From positions 1 to 64,000 of the forward strand of contig NZ_JXBB01000012.1 of the NCBI RefSeq assembly GCF_001653195.1: a stretch of 64,000 nt of DNA, in the 5' to 3' direction. Every line of letters starts with the position of its first letter. Within the stretch, counting starts at the first letter, position 1. The notes below the pieces were generated by a model, which was not told the DNA's origin, ran no database searches, and saw only the letters and a list, made by a program, of their open reading frames with translations. Below, one piece after another: positions 1 to 6,258 of the stretch. The DNA is from Hydrogenibacillus schlegelii (GTDB taxonomy: Bacteria; Bacillota; Bacilli; Thermicanales; DSM-22653). Made by a program: the position numbers and the translations under genes.

Positions 1-124
1 AAGATGAGATTTCCCACCGGCTTGACCGGGTAAGACCCCTCGTAGACGACGAGGTCGATCGGTCCGAGGTGGAAGCGCGGTAACGCGTGAAGCTGACGGA
101 TCCGAATCGGTCGAGGCTTTGCCC
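1..124 (+). rRNA. 23S rRNA, 3' end (partial)
   Basis: The first ~120 bases match the conserved 3' terminal part of bacterial 23S rRNA. The AAGATGAGATTTCCC block, the GTAAGACCCC helix, the GAGGTGGAAGCG segment and the final GCTGAC...AATCGGTCGAGG helix all appear in order. The gene begins upstream of the window and the exact 3' end is estimated. No 5S rRNA is seen between it and the tRNA promoter that follows. Confidence 0.93.
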
Positions 125-153
125 CCCACGATCCGGTTTTGAGGGAGTAGGGG

Positions 154-182
154 TTGAATTCTGCGTCGATGCGCTGTATAAT
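154..182 (+). promoter_or_regulatory. Sigma-A promoter of the tRNA cluster
   Basis: TTGAAT and a perfect TATAAT are separated by exactly 17 bases, about 25 bases before the first tRNA. This is the strongest promoter between the 23S end and the tRNA array and probably drives the whole cluster independently of the rRNA operon. Confidence 0.85.
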
Positions 183-206
183 GCTCTTTGCCCCTACGAA
201 ATCCCT

Positions 207-282
<76 letters not shown>

Positions 283-289
283 CGTCCGT

Positions 290-366
290 GGCCCGTTGGT
301 GAAGTGGACAAACACACCGCCCTTTCAAGGCGGCATTCAGGGGTTCGAATCCCCTACGGGTCACCA
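290..366 (+). tRNA. tRNA-Glu (TTC)
   Basis: Acceptor GGCCCGT pairs with ACGGGTC (one G-T pair). The anticodon stem CCGCC/GGCGG encloses loop CTTTCAA, anticodon TTC. CCA is encoded. Confidence 0.95.
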
Positions 367-376
367 GCTTGAAGGT

Positions 377-451
377 GGACGATTAGCTCAGTGGGAGAGC
401 GCTTGCTTCACACGCAAGAGGTCGGCGGTTCGAAACCGTCATCGTCCACCA
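377..451 (+). tRNA. tRNA-Val (CAC)
   Basis: Acceptor GGACGAT pairs with ATCGTCC. The stem CTTGC/GCAAG encloses loop TTCACAC, anticodon CAC, which reads GTG. CCA is encoded. A dedicated CAC anticodon fits a GC-rich codon bias. Confidence 0.94.
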
Positions 452-463
452 TTCTTCTCCCAT

Positions 464-541
<78 letters not shown>

Positions 542-543
542 GC

Positions 544-619
544 GGTGCTGTGGTGTAGGGGTTAACACACCGGTCTGTCACACCGGAGATCGCGGGTTCA
601 AGTCCCGTCAGCACCGCCA
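544..619 (+). tRNA. tRNA-Asp (GTC)
   Basis: Acceptor GGTGCTG pairs with CAGCACC. The stem CCGGT/ACCGG encloses loop CTGTCAC, anticodon GTC. CCA is encoded. Confidence 0.95.
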
Positions 620-705
620 TTCATGCTTTAACTGCCAAATGGTGTAAGTAGAGAGAGAAAAGGCGTGACGGATGCCCGAGCGCGCCTAAGACGCCCTCCC
701 GAGAT

Positions 706-789
706 GCGGGTGTGGCGGAACCGGCAGACGCACTAGACTTAGGATCTAGGGCCTCGTGCGTGGGGGTTCGAGTCCCTCCACCCGCACCA
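706..789 (+). tRNA. tRNA-Leu (TAG)
   Basis: Class II tRNA with a long variable arm. Acceptor GCGGGTG pairs with CACCCGC. The stem CTAGA/TCTAG encloses a loop with anticodon TAG. CCA is encoded. Confidence 0.94.
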
Positions 790-811
790 CCCTTTCCCCG
801 GCTTCCGGTGT

Positions 812-885
812 GCGGGCGTAGTTCAGTGGTAGAACTCCAGCCTTCCAAGCTGGATGCGTGGGTTCGATTCCCATCGCCCGCTCCA
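812..885 (+). tRNA. tRNA-Gly (TCC)
   Basis: Acceptor GCGGGCG pairs with CGCCCGC. The stem CCAGC/GCTGG encloses loop CTTCCAA, anticodon TCC. CCA is encoded. Confidence 0.95.
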
Positions 886-921
886 GTTCATGCCGGCCGG
901 ATTTTGCCGGACGGGTTCAGT

Positions 922-998
922 CGGGATTTAGCTCAGCTTGGTAGAGCGCTTGGTTCGGGACCAAGAGGTCACAGGTTCGAATCCTGTAATCCCGACCA
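922..998 (+). tRNA. tRNA-Pro (CGG)
   Basis: Acceptor CGGGATT pairs with AATCCCG. The stem CTTGG/CCAAG encloses loop TTCGGGA, anticodon CGG. CCA is encoded. Confidence 0.94.
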
Positions 999-1013
999 TT
1001 CTTTTCTTTTTAT

Positions 1014-1089
1014 GGCTCGGTAGCTCAGTTGGCAGAGCAGAGGACTGAAAATCCTCGTGTCGGCGGTTCGATTCCGTCCCGAGCCACCA
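1014..1089 (+). tRNA. tRNA-Phe (GAA)
   Basis: Acceptor GGCTCGG pairs with CCGAGCC. The stem GAGGA/TCCTC encloses loop CTGAAAA, anticodon GAA. CCA is encoded. Confidence 0.95.
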
Positions 1090-1252
1090 CCGCGACTGAC
1101 GCGATCGGCCGCATTCTCTCGAAGGAGATATTCTTATCTTATCTAAGAAAAGAAGAAAGGAAACCAAGGGAAAAAGGAACGGCGGTCGCGTCGGGAAAGA
1201 CCGCGCGTCGGTTCGGTTGCGACCGAAGGCGTGCGGGTAGCGAACGTCATGT

Positions 1253-1338
1253 GGAGGGGTAGCGAAGCGGCCAAACGCGGCAGACTGTAAATCTGCTCCC
1301 TCATGGGTTCGGCGGTTCGAATCCGTCCCCCTCCACCA
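1253..1338 (+). tRNA. tRNA-Tyr (GTA)
   Basis: Class II tRNA. Acceptor GGAGGGG pairs with CCCCTCC, loop CTGTAAA carries anticodon GTA, and a long variable arm and CCA are present. The 163-base spacer before it is the longest in the cluster and carries no recognisable gene. Confidence 0.94.
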
Positions 1339-1341
1339 GGT

Positions 1342-1418
1342 GGCGGTCGTGGCGAAGCGGTGAACGCACCGGATTGTGGCTCCGGCATTCGAGGGTTCGA
1401 ATCCCTTCGACCGCCCCA
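1342..1418 (+). tRNA. tRNA-His (GTG)
   Basis: Last tRNA of the cluster. The stem CCGGA/TCCGG encloses loop TTGTGGC, anticodon GTG. The extra 5' G(-1) typical of tRNA-His is encoded opposite the discriminator C. CCA is present. Confidence 0.94.
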
Positions 1419-1437
1419 TTTTTAACATCGTCGATGG

Positions 1438-1482
1438 AACGCGGGACGGCGCTTTACGCCGATCCCGCGTTTTGGCTTTTTT
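1438..1482 (+). terminator. Rho-independent terminator of the tRNA cluster
   Basis: AACGCGGGA...CGGCG pairs across a TTTA loop with CGCCGATCCCGCGTT (one bulged base) and is followed by a broken T tract (TTTT GGC TTTTTT). It closes the tRNA transcription unit. Confidence 0.85.
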
Positions 1483-1564
1483 GCGCCGTGAATTCGGTGC
1501 GTCTACTGCCCCTTCGTCCGTCGCGCCGGATATGTCTTTTCGCCGGATTAAAATGTATTTTCGA

Positions 1565-1593
1565 TTGACGAAGATCGGTGGTTTTGGTATCTT
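1565..1593 (+). promoter_or_regulatory. Promoter of the AT-rich gene
   Basis: TTGACG and TATCTT are 17 bases apart. Downstream, CCCAGTGAT occurs twice as a direct repeat (1642-1650 and 1664-1672; 22-base period, two helical turns), a plausible regulator site. A second copy of the promoter segment, with the shared TTCGATTGAC core, lies at 3015-3048. Confidence 0.6.
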
Positions 1594-1777
1594 TTAATCA
1601 AATCACACATTGCATGGAGCGGCACTTGTGCGTTTCGCTATCCCAGTGATACTGAGTATATAACCCAGTGATCGTAAAACCATCCACGAGTGGACCGTTG
1701 GCGTCTGTCCCGCTCATGAGGAAATCTTCCTCGCTTCGCTTGTGGCAACAGAATCTGGCAAAATATGGAGGGAAACG

Positions 1778-2911
1778 ATGAAAGTGGAGAAGCCTTGGGT
1801 AGAATATCGACTGATGACGCAGATTCGAGCGTTGTCTCAACTGCCGCCTAACGCCGAACTTCCTCGACTTCCCGAAGAAGAAGAGGCATTGCTGCATAAT
1901 TTATCACGGGCAGAAGATCCTGTAAAATGGCTTGAACAGACATCCGGTGATACGGTTGTGCGTATGGTTCTATGGAGAGCACTCACAAGTTTACGGACTA
2001 ATTTACACGCATCTTACCGCGCCTCACGAGCGGAGCAACATAATATACATCTGCAGCAGCTTGGTATACATCTGCAGCAGCTTGGAAAGCCTCCCCGTTT
2101 AACAGAAACGATTCTGGAATTGCTGCGTGACATTGAGACGGCGAACCCGACCACAATATCGCTTGAGACATTGAAAAATGTATTAAATAAGCTGCGTTAC
2201 TACAGTCAGGATGAAGAGTTTCGGATGTTTATTGCTTTTGTTGCTGATAATAGAGATGATAATTCTATACTATCTATACTAACTCAAATTCTAGATCTGC
2301 CAAGTCACGCGGATGTCATTGCATACACCGAAGAAAAGTATGCTCGTATTGGGGCAATCGAGACGATTCGCCATCTGTTATCGCGCGTCATTCCTTCGCC
2401 TCGTTCTCTGCTCGAATCATCCATGAAAGTGTTTCACCCGAACATCTCCACCTCCGCAAACGGATATCCAGTCACCCTCAGTGAAGTGGCGATCGGTCGT
2501 CACGGGTTCGCTCTTACGTTGCAAACAAAAATATCCTATAAAAAGCTCTTCAATTTGCCAGAAGGGACGACCCTCCTGTTGGCCGGGTGGGGTGGGGCGG
2601 AGCAGGTCCTCGATGATCAGGGCTATCAATACCTCCTGTGTTTCCCTCTGGAATATCAGGAGGGGAACGGACGAACGCTCAATATGAGGCTCCAGCTTTT
2701 GTTTTATCCCGCGATTTATGAGAGAGCGAAGCAAATCACATTGGCGGTGGACCGCATGTCGATGTCCGGCGTCGGTTTTCAGCCAGGCCAAGAGGTCCGG
2801 CGGCACCACCCGCATTATGTTCTTGAGTCCCGTGATCGGCTTACCTGGGTTGTTGACGTCAGTCAAAGGGATGCTTGGCGGCCACGCCCGTGGAAAGCTC
2901 TTATTGGGTAG
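1778..2911 (+). CDS. Hypothetical protein, AT-rich, probably acquired
   Basis: No family recognised. The 377-residue product is soluble-looking, with no signal peptide or membrane segment and a helical N-terminal half (acidic run EEEEA early on). The C-terminal half, from about residue 215, looks beta-rich (ALTLQTKISYKKLF, LLLAGWGGAEQVLD). The chosen ATG follows GGAGGG by five bases; an upstream in-frame ATG at 1742 lacks such a site. A 21-bp tandem duplication (2044-2064 and 2065-2085) doubles the peptide IHLQQLG. Base composition is far more AT-rich than the rest of the window, and the gene sits between the tRNA cluster and a transposon remnant. Horizontal acquisition next to a tRNA cluster is the likely history. 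Confidence 0.7.
   Translation: MKVEKPWVEYRLMTQIRALSQLPPNAELPRLPEEEEALLHNLSRAEDPVKWLEQTSGDTVVRMVLWRALTSLRTNLHASYRASRAEQHNIHLQQLGIHLQQLGKPPRLTETILELLRDIETANPTTISLETLKNVLNKLRYYSQDEEFRMFIAFVADNRDDNSILSILTQILDLPSHADVIAYTEEKYARIGAIETIRHLLSRVIPSPRSLLESSMKVFHPNISTSANGYPVTLSEVAIGRHGFALTLQTKISYKKLFNLPEGTTLLLAGWGGAEQVLDDQGYQYLLCFPLEYQEGNGRTLNMRLQLLFYPAIYERAKQITLAVDRMSMSGVGFQPGQEVRRHHPHYVLESRDRLTWVVDVSQRDAWRPRPWKALIG
2044..2085 (+). repeat. 21-bp perfect tandem duplication inside the AT-rich gene
   Basis: Two identical copies of a 21-base unit beginning TATACATCTGC lie head to tail and keep the reading frame. It is probably a recent slippage event. Confidence 0.9.
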
Positions 2912-3255
2912 GAAACCGTTCTTACGGCGGATTTGTTTTGCCGTTGCGTGATACGCGGGGAAACCTCCTTAAATATCCATGCGCCGTGAATTCAGCCCGC
3001 CTATAGAACGAACATTCGATTGACCAAGGCCGAGGGCCGTGGTACATTACCGGTAGTCGACAAAAAGGAAGATTTTTGGGCTAAAAAAACAGAAAAATGT
3101 TGATAAATGAATTGAATGTCGAATAATGTCGAACCGGGGCGGCTGCAGCCCGTCCGAAAGGGACGAGCCCTAAAACCGTTCGTGAGGAGGATCGTGCAGT
3201 TACAAATAACCACCCTGTTCTTGACTGAAATTTACTGTTCTGATACTTTAAAGAC
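2912..3255 (+). other. Non-coding region before the IS607 remnant
   Basis: No gene seen. It holds a 13-bp repeat GCGCCGTGAATTC at 2981-2993, identical to 1483-1495, and a promoter-like pair at 3020-3048 (TTGACC, 17 bases, TACATT). Near 3140-3175 lie a GGCTGCAGCC palindrome and a CGTCC/GGACG hairpin. The recombinase promoter is at 3221-3249. The left end of the element should lie here, but I cannot place it exactly. Confidence 0.6.
3221..3249 (+). promoter_or_regulatory. Promoter of the serine recombinase gene
   Basis: TTGACT and TACTTT with a 17-base spacer. The -10 ends six bases before the ATG at 3256, so the transcript would be essentially leaderless. No Shine-Dalgarno lies in the gap. 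Confidence 0.65.
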
Positions 3256-3729
3256 ATGGAACTTCTATCCATCCGCGAAGCGGCGAAAAAGCTCGGCGTG
3301 CACCCCAACCGCCTCCGGGAGTGGGAGAAAAAAGGGCTCATCCGACCGATTCGGCTTCCGAGCGGCCACAGGAGATACCCGGTAGAAGAAATCGACCGCA
3401 TCCTGAAGGCAGGAGGGATGAACGAAACAGAAGCCGATGCGGTCGCTCTCTACGCCCGGATCTCAACGAAAAAAGAGGCCGAAGCGGGAAACCTCTCTCC
3501 CGACCGCCTGGCGCGGTTTGGTTTCGACGTTCTCGAACGGCATCTGAAGTCCTGCGGCGTAGAAATCGAAGTGATCTCGCCGAAAGAACCGGAAGAGGCG
3601 CACGCGGAGCTCGTTCAGGATCTTCTGGCCATCATCACGTCTTTTTCCGCTCGGATCGACGGCGCCCGAGGGGGCAGGAAAATCCGCCGGGGCTTTCAGG
3701 AGCTGATGCGGCGTGTCGGGAAAGAATAG
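3256..3729 (+). pseudogene. IS607-type serine recombinase TnpA, internally deleted
   Basis: Residues 1-55 form a MerR-like helix-turn-helix (SIREAAKKLGVHPNRLREWE, then SGHRRYPVEEID), as in IS607 TnpA. The catalytic domain starts normally with LYARIS, which keeps the nucleophilic Ser, and reaches KKEAEAGNL. It then jumps straight to PDRLARFGF, the late motif normally found some fifty residues further on, and ends with the family tail LVQDLLAIITSFSARIDGARGGRK. Much of the catalytic core is therefore missing without a frameshift, giving 157 residues against about 200 for the family. The protein should still bind DNA but is unlikely to recombine it. The downstream tnpB-like gene overlaps its end by 17 bases. 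Confidence 0.85.
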
Positions 3730-5383
3730 CTTCACGATCGTCGGGGAATTCTTCCCCGAAGTTTACCCGGCCTTTCGGTCCGGGAAGTGGGCCCGGGGCG
3801 AAGAAGATCCCCTGACCACCGAGATGCGGCTTTTCTCCGCCTGCCTGCGATGGTCTTACAAGCGGATTTTGAAGGGGTTTTCCCGCACGGAAATCAAAAA
3901 GCAAGGGCAGGATCTTTTTGGCCTCAACTCCCGCTATGTCGACGATGCCCGCCTGAAGGCGCAAGGCATGATCGATGCGCAGAAAGAACTTCTGGAGCTT
4001 GAGATCGACACGACCGAAGCGAAGCTTCGGCGGGCGAGAAAGAAACTCGGCTGGGCCATGGAGAAACGGAGCCGGGCCGAAAAGAACGGCCTTCCGAAAG
4101 ACGAACTCCGGACGCTCGATCGGACCGTCCGGGCAAGACAGGCGCGCGTTTCCGCGCTGGAAAAGAAACTGAAGGAGTTAAGAGAACACAAAGAAAACGG
4201 AACCGTCCCGCCCGCGATCTTTGGAGGAAGAAAGCTCTGGCGGAACGTCTGCAAGGGAAAGGCCACCCGGGACGAATGGCGGGCGGCCCGCAAGAACCGG
4301 CTTTACGCCCGCGGGGACCGCACCAAAGGCGGCAACCCCAACCTGAAGATCACCTTCGACGGGCATGCATTCCGCATGGCCGTCACGATTTCTCATCTGT
4401 CGGAGCCGACCGGCGTGGACGCCCTGGGGCGACCGATCATGCGCCGGGCGCCCCGCGTCCTTGGGCGACTCTGGATTCCCCCAAAGCACCGGGCGCGCCT
4501 TCTCGGGTGGCTCGCCGAAAAGCGGCCGTACACCGTGGAACTGATCCGGGGCCTGGACGGACGCTTTCGCGTTCACATCGCGCTGGAACTGGACGATCAA
4601 CCGGCGCCGGATTTTTCGCGCGGCGCCCTCGCCGTCGATATCAACCCCGACGGCGTGGGGCTCGCCAACGTCTCTTCCCGCGGCCTTCCCGAACCGTGGC
4701 CGAAGGGATTCCGGATTCCCCATCCGAAGAACCTGGGCAAATACGACGGGGAGTTTCAAGTCATCCTGTATCCATCGGGATTTTTATATCTCCGGGTCCC
4801 CGAACTCGCGTACGCTTCCGGGTTCCGGCGCCGGTATCTCATCGGCGTCCTGGCCAAGGTGGTCGTGGACATCGCCAAAGCTCTCGGAAAACCCGTAGCG
4901 ATGGAATCCCTGAGCTTCAGTCAAGGGAGGCTGGACACGGAGAAGGCCTTCAACCGCATGGCTTCCCAGTTTCCCTATGCGGCGATCGGGATGGCGATCC
5001 TGCGGCGGGCGATCAAAGAGAACGTTGGGTACAAACAAGTCCCGCCCCAGCACACCTCCACCATCGGCCGGCTCAAGTACGAAAAGAAATACGGCGTTCC
5101 CGTTCACGGTGCGGCGGCCCTGGTCATCGGCAGGCGGGCTATGGGTTTTAGGGAGCGCATCACGCGCGAGGTTCGGGACTTCGTGCTTCGGGTGAAAGAA
5201 CGGCGGAAACCGACGGGTGATCTCCGACCGAGGGAAGGAATCGGGATGACCCGGAAGGTCGAGGCCGCGCTTCATCCGTTGGAGACGAAGCTTCTTCTGC
5301 ACAACGGGCTTGCCCGCTGGCAGCAGGAAAGTTTCTTCTCCTGTTGGCGCGAACTCAAAACGCTTGCTTTGGCCTTCCGGTGA
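3713..5383 (+). CDS. TnpB-related protein with altered RuvC-III site
   Basis: 556 residues, GTG start overlapping tnpA, the usual IS607 arrangement. Residues ~85-160 are a charged coiled coil. The C-terminal half is RuvC-like: motif I ALAVDINPDGVGLAN (Asp309) and motif II PVAMESLSF (Glu398). Where TnpB has a CxxC...CxxC zinc finger and D-x-N-A-A, this protein reads TSTIGRLKYEKKYGVPVHGAAALVIGRR without cysteines. His465 aligns with the third catalytic Asp (my alignment). I recall a widespread family annotated as IS200/IS605 accessory TnpB-related protein with this same signature. It may be an RNA-guided protein that cuts differently, or a nuclease-dead binder. The reading frame is intact although the partner recombinase is damaged. 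Confidence 0.8.
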   Translation: MSGKNSFTIVGEFFPEVYPAFRSGKWARGEEDPLTTEMRLFSACLRWSYKRILKGFSRTEIKKQGQDLFGLNSRYVDDARLKAQGMIDAQKELLELEIDTTEAKLRRARKKLGWAMEKRSRAEKNGLPKDELRTLDRTVRARQARVSALEKKLKELREHKENGTVPPAIFGGRKLWRNVCKGKATRDEWRAARKNRLYARGDRTKGGNPNLKITFDGHAFRMAVTISHLSEPTGVDALGRPIMRRAPRVLGRLWIPPKHRARLLGWLAEKRPYTVELIRGLDGRFRVHIALELDDQPAPDFSRGALAVDINPDGVGLANVSSRGLPEPWPKGFRIPHPKNLGKYDGEFQVILYPSGFLYLRVPELAYASGFRRRYLIGVLAKVVVDIAKALGKPVAMESLSFSQGRLDTEKAFNRMASQFPYAAIGMAILRRAIKENVGYKQVPPQHTSTIGRLKYEKKYGVPVHGAAALVIGRRAMGFRERITREVRDFVLRVKERRKPTGDLRPREGIGMTRKVEAALHPLETKLLLHNGLARWQQESFFSCWRELKTLALAFR

Positions 5384-5670
5384 CTCCGTTTGGCCGGGTG
5401 TTCGGACAAACCCGGTAGGGCGACTCTCACAGAGCGGTGCTCGCGGCGGCGGTTCTCGCCGCCTCTACCCCGGCGCACTCCGTTCTGCGGGTGAAGCGCG
5501 CACCCCGTGAGTCCGTGCAGGCGAGTCCGGGATACAGGGAAGGAAGACCTTCCCGTGAGCACACCGGGTGGGACTCCCGGGCCCAGACCCCGATTTTCGA
5601 AAGGAGGTGACTGCCTGGTTCGGCGGGGTCCCTGCCTGAAGTGAAAGTCAGGTAGGTTTTCCGAACCAGG
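5384..5670 (+). ncRNA. Structured 3' segment of the TnpB-type element (candidate guide RNA)
   Basis: No good reading frame. Perfect hairpins: GGCGGCG/CGCCGCC around GTTCT (5445-5463), and GGGAAGG/CCTTCCC around AAGA (5537-5554). The latter is enclosed by GAGTCC (5523-5528) and GGACTC (5571-5576). A long terminal hairpin has outer arms CCTGGTTCGG (5614-5623) and CCGAACCAGG (5661-5670). TnpB loci normally express their omega RNA from exactly this position, with the guide read from the flank beyond the element. Alternatively it is an untranslated leader of the competence genes. The functional assignment is inference; the pairing is seen. Confidence 0.5.
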
Positions 5671-5744
5671 TGCGAACCGCATTGTCGTCATTGTCGTCGG
5701 CGCCGACGAAACCGCGGCGGAACGGTGGCCCGCTGGGGCCGGCG

Positions 5745-6134
5745 GTGGGGAGGCGTCCGAGCGCAAGCGTATCGTCGGCTGCCGCGGGGTTTACGCTGAC
5801 GGAGCTTCTTGTCGTTCTGGCCCTCATCGTCGTGCTTCTCGCGCTGGTCACGCCCCGCCTTCTTTCGGCCAAAGCGCGGGCGGACGAAAAGCTCTGTCAT
5901 GCCCAGGCGGCGCTCATCACGCAGGCGATCGTCGAATACCGGCTCGACCACGGCGAAGATCCCGGACAAACGATCGACGAGGTGCTCAGCAAGCTTAAGG
6001 ATAAAGAGAATGGTCGGGCGGCGTATCTGGATGATACGGTGGAAGCGACATGCGACGGCGGGGGGTTCACCCTGACGTCCGAAGGCGGGGCGTCGAAGGT
6101 GATTTGGCAAAAAAACGGTGAGAAGCAACAATAA
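5745..6134 (+). CDS. comGC: ComGC-like major competence pseudopilin
   Basis: A type IV prepilin. A short basic leader ends in AAAG, cleaved before FTLTELLVVLALIVVLLALV, with the conserved Glu at +5 and a ~20-residue hydrophobic helix. The mature part has two cysteines (KLCHAQ and EATCDG), as in disulfide-bonded ComGC. The GTG at 5745 gives a 15-residue leader; a GTG at 5670 would give about 40 and starts at the last base of the upstream hairpin. The product is exported, processed by a prepilin peptidase (not in this window) and assembled into the transformation pilus. Unlike the B. subtilis order, this gene precedes comGA. The TnpB element ends right before it. Confidence 0.75.
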   Translation: MGRRPSASVSSAAAGFTLTELLVVLALIVVLLALVTPRLLSAKARADEKLCHAQAALITQAIVEYRLDHGEDPGQTIDEVLSKLKDKENGRAAYLDDTVEATCDGGGFTLTSEGGASKVIWQKNGEKQQ

Positions 6135-6258
6135 AAATCGAGAAGATAAGGAAAAAAAGACAAAAGAAAGCGGGTAAAATCTTGAATTCCAAACCGATCG
6201 GTCGGTTTGGACGGTCACCGGTCGTCTGAACGGCCATGAGGGAGGGGAGGTTGGACGG

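Noticed and set aside
120-206. 5S rRNA gene between 23S and the tRNAs
   Set aside because: Too short (about 85 bases), no 5S landmarks, and occupied by a promoter.
3140-3175. Single CRISPR-like repeat (GGCTGCAGCC, CGTCC/GGACG hairpin)
   Set aside because: Occurs once only in the inspected region; better explained as structure at the left end of the IS element.
5607-5639. Start of comGC at the GTG beside the strong AAAGGAGGTGA site
   Set aside because: That frame stops after ten codons at 5637-5639, so it cannot be the pilin start. It remains a possible leader peptide.
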